DNA from: Rariloculus sp963665575
GTDB taxonomy: Bacteria; Pseudomonadota; Gammaproteobacteria; Steroidobacterales; Rariloculaceae
Assembly: GCA_963665575.2 (NCBI GenBank)
Contig: CAXXDW010000006.1
Span: 930,001 to 994,000, forward strand
Length of the DNA stretch: 64,000 nt
Reading direction: 5' to 3'
A model generated the notes under the pieces. The model searched no databases. It saw only the letters and a list, made by a program, of their open reading frames with translations, and was not told the origin of the DNA. Shown in pieces: positions 46,298-54,544 of the stretch. Position 1 is the stretch's first letter. Each line of letters starts with the position of its first letter. Made by a program: the position numbers and the translations under genes.

Positions 46298-47320
46298 ATG
46301 TGGCGTTTGGCAACCCTATTGATCCTGCCCGGTCTGGCGGGCATCGTATTCGCTCATCACAGTCAGGTCGGTATCTTCGACTCGGATCAAACGATTGAAG
46401 TTACCGGTGTCGTCAAGTCAGTGTCCTGGCGCAATCCGCACGGCCAGATACTGCTCGACGTCACGGATGAGGACGGCAACGTCGTAGAGTGGGATGCGGA
46501 GACCGCGTCGATCAGCATCCTGCGCAATCGCGGTGTCGAAACGCCTTCGATCGCCGTCGGCGACATTGTTACCCTCGCTGGGGCGGCATCGGTACGCAAC
46601 CGGCCCGAAATACTGACGCGCAGCGTCCTGCTGCCGACGGACTACGAGTTCACCTTCGGTAGCGCCGAGGCTCATTTCCCGGCGGGCCAGGCCGGGCGGA
46701 TCGTCGGACGTGCAGTCATCGAGGCGAATGTCGAGGAAGCGCGCGCCAATGCGGACGGAATCTTCCGCGTCTGGTCGACGGACATGGGCGACCCGGAGCA
46801 ATTCCCGATGTTCAAGGGCGGCTATCCGCTGAGTGAAGCCGGTCAGGCGGGCTGGGACGAGTGGGATCCGCACGACAACATCCTGCTCAGGTGCGGGACC
46901 AAGGGCCAGCCGCTCATCATGATCACGCCGCTGCCGATCGAGTTCGTGCGCGATGGCGACGTCATCGTCATGCAGATTGAGGAGTTCGACTCGATTCGTC
47001 GCATCCATATGTCGCCCGACGCGGTTGCGCCCGCCGAGCACACGCTCATGGGGTTTTCGCGTGGGCGGTGGGACGGCACGACGCTCGTTGTCGAGACCGA
47101 TCACATTGCGGCCGGCTACTTCGATTTCCACGGTGTGCCGCAGAGCGATCAGATACGCACGGTCGAACGCTTCACACCCGGCGAAAACTACGACCGGCTC
47201 GACTACAGCCTGACGACGACCGACCCGATGAATTTCACGGAACCGTTCACGCTGACGCGGCACTTCGTCTGGAAGCCGGAAAACACCCTGTATCCGTACG
47301 AGTGTCTGGAGCGATACTAG
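46298..47320 (+). CDS. Exported module A-module B fusion protein
   Basis: 340 residues combining the two families. The signal peptide (LATLLILPGLAGIVFA) is followed at once by HHSQVGIFD and the DUF6152-type domain (VTGVVKSVSWRNPHGQILLD). The second half carries module B: ILLRCGTKGQPLIMITPL, MGFSRGRWDGTTLVVETD, PQSDQIRTVERFTPG and TTDPMNFTEPFTL. ATG 46298 follows a CCAGGGGGAA site. Elsewhere these domains are separate neighbouring genes, so this single chain is the strongest sign that they act together. Followed by a second fusion of the same design. Confidence 0.75.
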   Translation: MWRLATLLILPGLAGIVFAHHSQVGIFDSDQTIEVTGVVKSVSWRNPHGQILLDVTDEDGNVVEWDAETASISILRNRGVETPSIAVGDIVTLAGAASVRNRPEILTRSVLLPTDYEFTFGSAEAHFPAGQAGRIVGRAVIEANVEEARANADGIFRVWSTDMGDPEQFPMFKGGYPLSEAGQAGWDEWDPHDNILLRCGTKGQPLIMITPLPIEFVRDGDVIVMQIEEFDSIRRIHMSPDAVAPAEHTLMGFSRGRWDGTTLVVETDHIAAGYFDFHGVPQSDQIRTVERFTPGENYDRLDYSLTTTDPMNFTEPFTLTRHFVWKPENTLYPYECLERY

Positions 47321-47457
47321 ACTTCGCAGCATGGCCCGGTGTCGTGTGCCTCGAATTGCATCACGCACGGCACGCCGTGTGAATGTGAATTCGCGCGCCG
47401 TACCGGGCACGCGGTTCGGGTGTGGACGCGGACTCGGTTACTGACAGAGTGACAGCC

Positions 47458-48690
47458 ATGGAACGTCTCGCAGTATTGGTAACGGTCCCGGGCAAGAGCG
47501 CACGCAGGTTTGCGGGCGACGCTGCCAGCGGCTGCACCGACCGCCGGCGCCGCCGACTCCTGGCGGCGTATGCCGGGACGGTCGCGGTTGCGGCGTTCGC
47601 GGCCACCACGGCCGCACTCGCCCATCACGGCTTCGGGCGCTTCGACCGTTCGCAGGAAATGGAATTTACCGGGACCATCACCGACATCGATTTCGTCAAC
47701 CCGCACGCGTATCTGCATTTCGATGCCGACCAGGCCGATGGCAGCGCCATCGCGATGCGCTGCGAAATGCGGGCGGCGACGCTGCTCAGGCGTTCGGGCT
47801 GGAGCGCGGAGATGTTCACGATCGGCGCCGAAGCCACCGTTTACGGCTTCGGACACCGCGACGACCCGGCGTCGTGCTATCTCGAGGACATCACGATCGG
47901 CGATGCCCCGGGCTTCAACCGCAACGACCAGTTCGACCACAGCTCGTCCACCGACCCGTCCGACCGGCCCACGCGCCTGCCTTCGGGCGAGCTCAACATC
48001 TCCGGCGACTGGGCTCAGGAGCAGTACGTCATCGCGGTGCCGCCCGACGGCAGCGGCGGCGGGCTGGTCCCGAAGAGCATGATCGAGGGCATCGAATCGG
48101 GCGCACTCACCATGGCCGACGTACCGCCGTCGGGATGGGGGCCGCGACCGGTCATCCTGACCGCGCGCGGTCAGGCCGACGCGGATGCGTTCGAGATGTG
48201 GTCGACCGAAGACAACCCGCGCCTTCGTTGCGAGCCGACCAGCATCCTTTTTGACTGGCTCTTCGACGGCGCCGTCAACCGCATAACGCAGGAAGCGGAT
48301 CGAATCGTGGTCAATTACGGACTCTACAGTTTCGAGCGCGTCATCCACATGAACATGGACGAGCACCCGGCCGACATCGAGCCGAGCTACTCGGGTCATT
48401 CGACAGGCCGCTGGGAGGGCGATGTGCTCGTCGTCGACACGATCGGATTCGAACCCGGCGTCATCGCGCCGCCCGTGCGCCACAGCGACCAGCTCCACAT
48501 CGTGGAACGCTATGCTCTCGATACGGGGACGATGCAACTCAGGCGTGACTACGTGGCCGAGGACCCCGTCTACTTCGCGGAGCAATACGTCGGCTTCGAT
48601 ATCGTGCTCCCGTCGGACGTACCGTACGTTGCCCACCCCTGCGACGAACTCGCTTTTGAGTTCATCCCCGAGGAAGCGCGGGACGATTGA
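47458..48690 (+). CDS. Exported module A-module B fusion protein (second)
   Basis: 410 residues. A long basic leader (residues 1-35, CTDRRRRRLLAAYAG) and signal peptide end AATTAALA, followed by HHGFGRFDRSQEMEFTG and the DUF6152-type domain (DFVNPHAYLHFD). The module B half shows LRCEPTSILFDW, HSTGRWEGDVLVVDTIGF, RHSDQLHIVERY and VAEDPVYFAEQY. It differs considerably from the gene at 46298, so the fusion is not a recent duplication. ATG 47458 is preferred to an in-frame GTG at 47422. Its stop is 86 bp before mlaA, which may be read from the same transcript. Confidence 0.73.
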   Translation: MERLAVLVTVPGKSARRFAGDAASGCTDRRRRRLLAAYAGTVAVAAFAATTAALAHHGFGRFDRSQEMEFTGTITDIDFVNPHAYLHFDADQADGSAIAMRCEMRAATLLRRSGWSAEMFTIGAEATVYGFGHRDDPASCYLEDITIGDAPGFNRNDQFDHSSSTDPSDRPTRLPSGELNISGDWAQEQYVIAVPPDGSGGGLVPKSMIEGIESGALTMADVPPSGWGPRPVILTARGQADADAFEMWSTEDNPRLRCEPTSILFDWLFDGAVNRITQEADRIVVNYGLYSFERVIHMNMDEHPADIEPSYSGHSTGRWEGDVLVVDTIGFEPGVIAPPVRHSDQLHIVERYALDTGTMQLRRDYVAEDPVYFAEQYVGFDIVLPSDVPYVAHPCDELAFEFIPEEARDD

Positions 48691-48776
48691 ACCCCGACGA
48701 GCGCGGCCAAAGCGGGCCGTGCCTGCCAAAAAGTGCGAAAATCGATGGTTGGCGAACGGCACGGCGGTCAGGCGGC

Positions 48777-49559
48777 ATGAGCGTGTTCCGAACGGCGACA
48801 GTGAGAATTGTGCTGGCAGCGCTTCTTGCCTGCATCGGTTCCGGTTGCGCGTCGATTCCGAAGACCGCGGGTCCGGAGGACAACGACCCCATGGAGCGCA
48901 TGAATCGCGCGATCTTCTCGTTCAATCAGAAAGCCGACCGCGCCATTGTTCGTCCGGTGGCGACCGGGTACCGCCGCATGACCCCGGACCCCGTCGAACG
49001 GCGGATCAGCAATTTCTTTGAAAACCTGACCGGCCCCGTCGTTGTGGCGAGCGACCTGTTGCAGGGCAAGTTCAGGCAGGCCGGCGCCGATACGGGCCGC
49101 TTCCTGATCAACTCCACCGTGGGGCTTCTCGGCATGTTCGACGTTGCAGGGCACATGGGCCTCGATGCTCACGAGGAGGACCTGGGCCAGGTGTTCGGCA
49201 AATGGGGTATCGGGCGCGGCCCCTACATCATGCTGCCCGTTCTCGGACCCTATTCGCTGCGCGACGGTGTCGGACGCGTGATGGCATTGCCGCTGGAGCC
49301 GCTGCGCGAGTACGACAACGACACGGGGGCTCGCAATTCGCTCGTGGTGCTCTACAGTATCGACGCGCGTGCCGCCTTGCTCGCGGTCGACGACGAACTC
49401 GATGCCGCGTTCGACCCGTATGTCTTCCTGCGCGACGCGTATTACCAGCGCCGTGAGTACCTGCTCCATGACGGCGAACCGCCATCCATCGACGAAGACT
49501 TCGGCATCGAATTCTCCGAAGAGGATTTTCTCGGCTCGCCTGAGGAGCCTGCGCCGTAG
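48777..49559 (+). CDS. mlaA: Outer-membrane lipid-asymmetry lipoprotein MlaA
   Basis: 260-residue lipoprotein: signal RIVLAALLACIGSGC ends in a lipobox with Cys at about residue 24. MlaA/VacJ motifs follow: DPMERMNRAIFSFNQKADR, VRRPVATGYR-type text, RISNFFENLTGPVVVASDLLQGKF, RFLINSTVGLLGMFDVAGHMGL, DLGQVFGKWGIGRGPYIMLPVLGPYSLRD. It extracts misplaced phospholipids from the outer membrane for return by the MlaFEDCB system, encoded convergently next door. ATG 48777; an upstream in-frame ATG adds nonconserved residues. Confidence 0.95.
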   Translation: MSVFRTATVRIVLAALLACIGSGCASIPKTAGPEDNDPMERMNRAIFSFNQKADRAIVRPVATGYRRMTPDPVERRISNFFENLTGPVVVASDLLQGKFRQAGADTGRFLINSTVGLLGMFDVAGHMGLDAHEEDLGQVFGKWGIGRGPYIMLPVLGPYSLRDGVGRVMALPLEPLREYDNDTGARNSLVVLYSIDARAALLAVDDELDAAFDPYVFLRDAYYQRREYLLHDGEPPSIDEDFGIEFSEEDFLGSPEEPAP

Positions 49560-49724
49560 GAATTCACGGCTGCAAATGCATTCTCATTCGCCTCACCGTG
49601 CGATCGATTTCGTCAAATGCGGCTCGATATTCTCCGCAACCGATCGCACGCCGGGACGGCGATAGCGGGGTTTCAATTTCGCGGCTTCCTGTGGCGCAGG
49701 CTCCTGGCAGCTCCGGGCCGCCGG

Positions 49725-50051
49725 CTAACCGCGTTCGGAATCGCCGGTGAGAAGCGCCTCGACCTCGCTGATCCGGGCAACGGCGGCAATCTGTGCGGGG
49801 ATATTCGCGTACACGATCCGGCGGCCTGCGCTCCGCGCCCGGCTCAGCCATTCGATGAGCAGTGCGAGCCCCGCGCTGTCGGCCTGCCGGACGCCGGACA
49901 TGTCGACGCTGATGTGCTCGTGAGCGGCGAACATGCGTTCGCTCTCGTCGAGCATCGAAGTCACCGTTTCGAACGTCAGGTCGGCATTCAGCGCGAACCT
50001 GCCGTCGCCGAGATCCTCAAGTCCGGTGTTGCCGTGGTCCTTGCGGCGCAT
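49725..50051 (-). CDS. mlaB: STAS-domain protein MlaB
   Basis: 108-residue STAS domain: FALNADLTFETVTSMLDESERMFA, ISVDMSGVRQADSAGLALLIEWLSRAR. The Ser/Asp in the SGVRQADSAG loop is typical of MlaB, which binds the MlaF ATPase and is needed for transporter assembly. ATG 50051. Last gene of the mlaFEDCB operon, 17 bp after mlaC. Confidence 0.88.
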   Translation of the reverse strand: MRRKDHGNTGLEDLGDGRFALNADLTFETVTSMLDESERMFAAHEHISVDMSGVRQADSAGLALLIEWLSRARSAGRRIVYANIPAQIAAVARISEVEALLTGDSERG

Positions 50052-50068
50052 GACATCGGCGCTCCGGT

Positions 50069-50755
50069 TCAGGCGCCGCCGTCGTCGACGCCGTAGGCCT
50101 CGAGCCGGAGTATTACGCTGTCGAGCCCGTTGGCGTCGATTTCGGCGCCGACCTGACTGCGCAGGTTGCGCACGTAGGAAACGCCTTCGATGACAATGTC
50201 GTAGACCTTCCATCCGCCGCTGCCCAGGCGCAGCTCGTAGCTGACCGGCACGTCGGAGCCGTCATCGAGCGTCACGAGGGTGCGGATCGTGGCCCTGTCG
50301 CCGTCCGGTTCGCCGCGCATGGGCAGGACTTCCAGCCGGTCGGAATCGAACCGCAACAAGCCGTAACCGTAACGGGTCACGATGTAGTTATAGAGCGCTG
50401 TCGTAAACCGTGCCCGTTGCTCCGCGGACGCATTGCGCGCGTGCCGGCCGAGCACGAGAAACGACGCGTAGGCCGTGTCGAAGCGCGGCAGAAACACCCG
50501 CTCCACGATCGCGTTGAGTTCGGCGGGGTTGGCTTCGAGGTACTCCCTGCGCCCTTCCATTGCCTCCAGAATCGCCTCGGCTGCGTCGCGGACGATCGCC
50601 TCGGGACTTTCCGGCGGCGCAAAGCCCTGCTGCGCGTAACCGGCCGTGCCGAGCGCGCCGAGCGCGATAAGCGCAAGAGACAAGCGAGGGCGCGGCCGGT
50701 ACAAACTGTCGCCTGAGCGACGGAATTGACTGCGGAGCAAGCCTTTGAAAAGCAT
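50069..50755 (-). CDS. mlaC: Periplasmic phospholipid-binding protein MlaC
   Basis: 228 residues with a signal sequence (LSLALIALGALGTAGYAQ). Family features: AIVERVFLPRFDTAYASFLVLGRHARNAS, FTTALYNYIVTRYGYGLLRF, VSYELRLGSGGWKVYDIVIEGVSYVRNLRSQ. MlaC shuttles phospholipids between MlaA in the outer membrane and MlaD in the inner membrane. Follows mlaD by 43 bp. Confidence 0.92.
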   Translation of the reverse strand: MLFKGLLRSQFRRSGDSLYRPRPRLSLALIALGALGTAGYAQQGFAPPESPEAIVRDAAEAILEAMEGRREYLEANPAELNAIVERVFLPRFDTAYASFLVLGRHARNASAEQRARFTTALYNYIVTRYGYGLLRFDSDRLEVLPMRGEPDGDRATIRTLVTLDDGSDVPVSYELRLGSGGWKVYDIVIEGVSYVRNLRSQVGAEIDANGLDSVILRLEAYGVDDGGA

Positions 50756-50798
50756 GGGTAACTCTCTATCTCAAGCGCGGCGTGGCGGAATTTTCGGA

Positions 50799-51260
50799 CT
50801 ACGGCTCGCCGATGCTCAACAGAAACCTTCCGACCAGATCTTCGAGGACGATCGCCGACTGCGTGAACTGTATCTCGCTGCCGTCTCTGAGCGGCTCGAG
50901 CGAGCCGCCGGGGTTGAGGCCCACATACTGGCCGCCGAGGAGCCCGGACGTCAGGATGCTCGCGTCGGAGTCGTCCGGGATGTCGGTGTAGTGTGGGTCG
51001 ATCCGCAGCCTCACGATGGCCTTGAACCGCTCGGGATCGAAGCCGATCGCGTCGACGCGGCCGATGGTGACCCCGGCCATGGTTACGGGCGCCCGGACGG
51101 CCAGCCCGCCGACGTTGTCGAAGCGCGCGGTGACGATAAAGCCATCGTCGTTGAGATACGTGCCGAGGTTGCTGGTCTGCGTCGTCAGGAACAGCAGGGC
51201 GAGGATGCCCAAAAGAACGAACAGGCCCGTTCCCAGTTCAACCGTTCTCTTGTTGCGCAT
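50799..51260 (-). CDS. mlaD: MCE-domain protein MlaD
   Basis: 153 residues with one N-terminal membrane segment (GTGLFVLLGILALLFLTTQ) and an MCE domain: YLNDDGFIVTARFDNVGGLAVRAPVTMAGVTIGRV, TSGLLGGQYVGLNPGG. MlaD forms the hexameric lipid-binding ring of the ABC transporter. Slightly shorter at the C-terminus than E. coli MlaD. 12-bp gap from mlaE. Confidence 0.94.
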   Translation of the reverse strand: MRNKRTVELGTGLFVLLGILALLFLTTQTSNLGTYLNDDGFIVTARFDNVGGLAVRAPVTMAGVTIGRVDAIGFDPERFKAIVRLRIDPHYTDIPDDSDASILTSGLLGGQYVGLNPGGSLEPLRDGSEIQFTQSAIVLEDLVGRFLLSIGEP

Positions 51261-51272
51261 CGTTCAGCCCCG

Positions 51273-52013
51273 TCAGATCAATGCCGCTGTGATCAGGTAA
51301 TCCAGTACCAATATGCTAACCGCGGTCGCGACGACCGTGCGCGTCGTCGCCGCACCGACGCCTTCGGCCGTCGGCGTGCAGGTGTAGCCTTCGAACACCG
51401 CGAGCAGGCTTGCCGCAATGCCGAAGACCACGCTCTTGAAAATGCCCTCGGCCACGTCGCCGAAGTCGACGGTCGTGAGCAACTGCGACCAGAATACACC
51501 GGAATCGACGCCCATGACGCTGACGCCGATCGCGTAGGTCCCGGTGATTCCGACCGCGTTGAAGATCGCCACGAGCAGGGGCATCGAGATGACGCCGCCC
51601 AGAAACCGCGGCAGCACGACGCGCTCGATCGGGTCCACGGCCATCATCTCCATCGCCGAGAGCTGGTCGGTGGCGCGCATCAGGCCGATTTCGGACGTCA
51701 TGGCCGTGCCCGCGCGACCCGCGAAGAGCAGTGCGGTGACCACCGGGCCGAGTTCCTTGAACAGCGACAGTGCCGACAGTGTGCCAAGCGAATCCTCGGC
51801 GCTGAATCGCGACAGCGAATCGTAGCCCTGCAGTCCCAGCACCATGCCGACGAAAAAGCCTGAGATCATGATCAGGATCAGCGACACCGTGCCGGCGTTG
51901 TGGATTTGCGCGACGACGAGGCCCGGCCTGCGCAACGCGGCTCGAGGCAGCGCGGCCATGATCTGCCCGAAAAAGATCGTCACCGCGCCGAGTTTCTCGA
52001 TCGACTCACGCAT
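51273..52013 (-). CDS. mlaE: Lipid ABC transporter permease MlaE
   Basis: 246-residue permease with about five hydrophobic segments. Conserved stretches: MISGFFVGMVLGLQGYD, LFKELGPVVTALLFAGRAGTAMTSEIGLMRATDQL, LPRFLGGVISMPLL. The ATG at 52013 overlaps mlaF by 8 bp. The frame is open upstream but that sequence is antisense-shadow text inside mlaF. Confidence 0.95.
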   Translation of the reverse strand: MRESIEKLGAVTIFFGQIMAALPRAALRRPGLVVAQIHNAGTVSLILIMISGFFVGMVLGLQGYDSLSRFSAEDSLGTLSALSLFKELGPVVTALLFAGRAGTAMTSEIGLMRATDQLSAMEMMAVDPIERVVLPRFLGGVISMPLLVAIFNAVGITGTYAIGVSVMGVDSGVFWSQLLTTVDFGDVAEGIFKSVVFGIAASLLAVFEGYTCTPTAEGVGAATTRTVVATAVSILVLDYLITAALI

Positions 52014-52845
52014 CGTTGCTGCCGCTTGACGGGCGTTTGCCCGACAGCAGGTGCTCGGCGTAGTCCGGCGCAGGGTGGTGAAACGGTACGGGGCCATCGG
52101 CGTGGCCGTGCATGAATTGCCGGACGAAACCCGAGTCGTGCGTGCGAAGCTGTTCCGGCGTGCCCGAGGCGACGAGCTTGCCGTCGGCAAGGATGAAACT
52201 GCGGTCCGCGACGGCCGCCGTCTGCGCCACATCGTGCGAAACCACGATGCTCGTGATGCCGAGCGCGTCATTCATGTTGCGTATGAGTCTCAGGACGACG
52301 CCGAGGGCGATCGGGTCGAGCCCCGCGAAGGGCTCATCGTAAATCAGCAGCTTCGGGTCCATCACGATGGCTCGCGCGAGCGCCACGCGGCGGGCCATGC
52401 CGCCGGACAGTTCGCTCGGCATCATTTGCGCGGCGCCCCTGAGCCCGACCGCGTGGAGCTTCGTCAGCACGACCTGGCGGATCAAGCGTTCCGGCAGGTT
52501 TGTGTGCTCGCGCAGCGGAAACGCGACGTTCTCGAATACGTCGTAGTCGGTCAGCAGCGCCCCGTGCTGGAACAGCATGCCGATCCCGCGCCTGAGTTCG
52601 TACAGCTCGCGCCTGGAAAGCTCGTTGACGACCCGGCCATCGACCCGGACGACGCCGCGCCGAGGCTCCAGTTGTCCCGTGATGAGTCTCAGCAGCGTCG
52701 TCTTGCCGGTGCCGCTCGGACCCATGATCGCGGTGACCTCGCCGCGCCTGATCCCGATGCTGAGGTCGTCGAGGATCGGCCGCTCACCGCGGCTGAAGGC
52801 GAGCCCCTCGATCTCGACGATGTAATCGGCCGACGCGTCGGGCAT
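52006..52845 (-). CDS. mlaF: Lipid ABC transporter ATP-binding protein MlaF
   Basis: 279-residue ABC ATPase. Walker A GPSGTGKTT, signature LSGGMARRVALARA, Walker B KLLIYDEPFAGLDP and the H-loop VVSHDVAQ are intact. It powers MlaFEDB, which moves phospholipids between the membranes to keep outer-membrane asymmetry. First gene of mlaFEDCB; overlaps mlaE. The 220 bp upstream contain the promoter and show nothing else. Confidence 0.96.
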   Translation of the reverse strand: MPDASADYIVEIEGLAFSRGERPILDDLSIGIRRGEVTAIMGPSGTGKTTLLRLITGQLEPRRGVVRVDGRVVNELSRRELYELRRGIGMLFQHGALLTDYDVFENVAFPLREHTNLPERLIRQVVLTKLHAVGLRGAAQMMPSELSGGMARRVALARAIVMDPKLLIYDEPFAGLDPIALGVVLRLIRNMNDALGITSIVVSHDVAQTAAVADRSFILADGKLVASGTPEQLRTHDSGFVRQFMHGHADGPVPFHHPAPDYAEHLLSGKRPSSGSNDA

Positions 52846-53065
52846 CGTTCAGCCAGGAGTGTTCACAGCGGGTTCGCTACGCTGACGCGCCGGGAAGCTC
52901 GGTGGTGACGCTGCGTGTACGGCATTGTCGCGGATTGCTTCCATGCAAGCCTGTTTCCGGGACTCACGAAAGCGAGCACTCGCCGAGCGCGCATCCGCAG
53001 CCGTGAATTCGCGATTTCGCGCCTCGGGCAGCAGGAAGCGGATATCGGCTCGATGGCGGTCGATA

Positions 53066-54298
53066 TCACTCGACGGGCTCGATCCGCATGATCGTTCCGT
53101 CAGCGTTCGCTCCACCGAAACTGAGCTCGGTGGCCAGGTAAATGAGCTCGTCGGGACCCTGGGCGATGTCGCGGACCCTGAGCCCGAGTGTCGCGAGCAG
53201 GGGATCGCGGCGCTCGTCCTGACTGCGGTTGCCGAACGATATGCGCAGCAGCACTCGGGTCGTCAGTGCGCCGACAAACGCGCTGTTGGTCCACTCGGGG
53301 AGTCGCTCGCCCGTGTAGAACATGATGCTCGACGGGCTGACCGCAGGCACCCAGTGCATGCGCGGCATTTCCATGCCGGGCCGGTACCAGGGTTCGTCGG
53401 AGACGAACGTGCCGGTGTAGTTGCGGCCGGTCGAGACGAGCGGCCAGCCGTAGTTGCGGCCAGGACGGAGGATGTTGACCTCGTCTCCGCCGAGCGGCCC
53501 GATCTCCACCTGCCAGAGCTCTCCGGTTTCCGGATGAAACGCGAGCCCGTAGCCGTTGCGGTGGCCGTAGGTGTAGATCTCCGGTTTCGCGTCGTCCCTG
53601 CCGACGAACGGGTTGTCCTCGGGCACGCTGCCGTCGTCGCGAATCCTGAGCGTCTTGCCGACGTGGTTCTCGAGGCTCTGTGCCTTGATGCGCAGGCTTG
53701 GGTCGTCCTCGCCAATGCAGCAAAGACGGTCGCGGTCGCCCACGGTGATGTAGAGCGTCTCATCCGGAGCGAACATGATCCGGCCGCCGAGATTGCCGCC
53801 CGTTTCCCAGGCATCGGCGACAAATACCTCTTCCACGTCGACGAGCGTTTCGCCATCGAGACGCCCCCTCGATATGGCGAGCGTCGTACCGAGCTCCCCC
53901 CATTTGACGTGCGACATGTAAACGAGACCGTTCCCGGCGAAACCGGGATGAACGGCCAGCGCGTGCAGCCGCGTATTGTTGGAACCGGCCCGCACGCCCT
54001 CGGGCGCGAGCGGTGCTTCCCAGACCGGGTCGGCACGCAGTTCGCCGTCGCGAATCATGCGCAGCCTGCCGGCGTGTTCGTTGACGAGCAAGGTGTCGCT
54101 GTCGGGCAGGAAACCGATGCTCCAGGGATGGACCAGCCCGTCGGCTATGGGTACGACGCGATAGGCCACGCCGCGGCTCGCGAATTCGACCGGCTCGGTC
54201 GGGTTGACGCCGGGCGCAGGCGGTTGCGCCGCAATACCGCCGGCAGCCAGAAGCAGTGGGGCAGCAAGGGCAGTCGCGAACCTCGTCAGAGCTGTCAT
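53066..54298 (-). CDS. PQQ-dependent sugar dehydrogenase (soluble glucose/sorbosone type), exported
   Basis: 410 residues with signal peptide (FATALAAPLLLAAGGIAAQ). Soluble six-bladed quinoprotein family: HPWSIGFLPDSDTLLVNEHAG, RLHALAVHPGFAGNG (His in the position of the catalytic base), GGRIMFAPDETLYITVGDR, YGHRNGYGLAFHP and a WVPAVSPSSIMFY segment. It oxidises an aldose or related sugar in the periplasm. ATG 54298. It is unrelated to the larger alcohol-dehydrogenase type at 6810. Confidence 0.88.
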   Translation of the reverse strand: MTALTRFATALAAPLLLAAGGIAAQPPAPGVNPTEPVEFASRGVAYRVVPIADGLVHPWSIGFLPDSDTLLVNEHAGRLRMIRDGELRADPVWEAPLAPEGVRAGSNNTRLHALAVHPGFAGNGLVYMSHVKWGELGTTLAISRGRLDGETLVDVEEVFVADAWETGGNLGGRIMFAPDETLYITVGDRDRLCCIGEDDPSLRIKAQSLENHVGKTLRIRDDGSVPEDNPFVGRDDAKPEIYTYGHRNGYGLAFHPETGELWQVEIGPLGGDEVNILRPGRNYGWPLVSTGRNYTGTFVSDEPWYRPGMEMPRMHWVPAVSPSSIMFYTGERLPEWTNSAFVGALTTRVLLRISFGNRSQDERRDPLLATLGLRVRDIAQGPDELIYLATELSFGGANADGTIMRIEPVE

Positions 54299-54544
54299 TT
54301 TGGCAAGCCTCGCGGATCGGCTGACAATCGGACCGCGCATCGTAGCACGGGATTCAGGCGGCGCAGACTCCGCTCGGTGGAAGGCGACGACGTCGGCAGC
54401 GGCTGTGTGTCGCCCCGGGTTGCGCTCGATACGACGGCAGGCCGCCCCGACGACCAGGAACATGACCTGCGCCCTGTCCAATAGCGATGCGGGTACTACG
54501 GCGAAGATCGATCTTGAGTGGGACGTCGGGGGTTGGGTGTCAGG

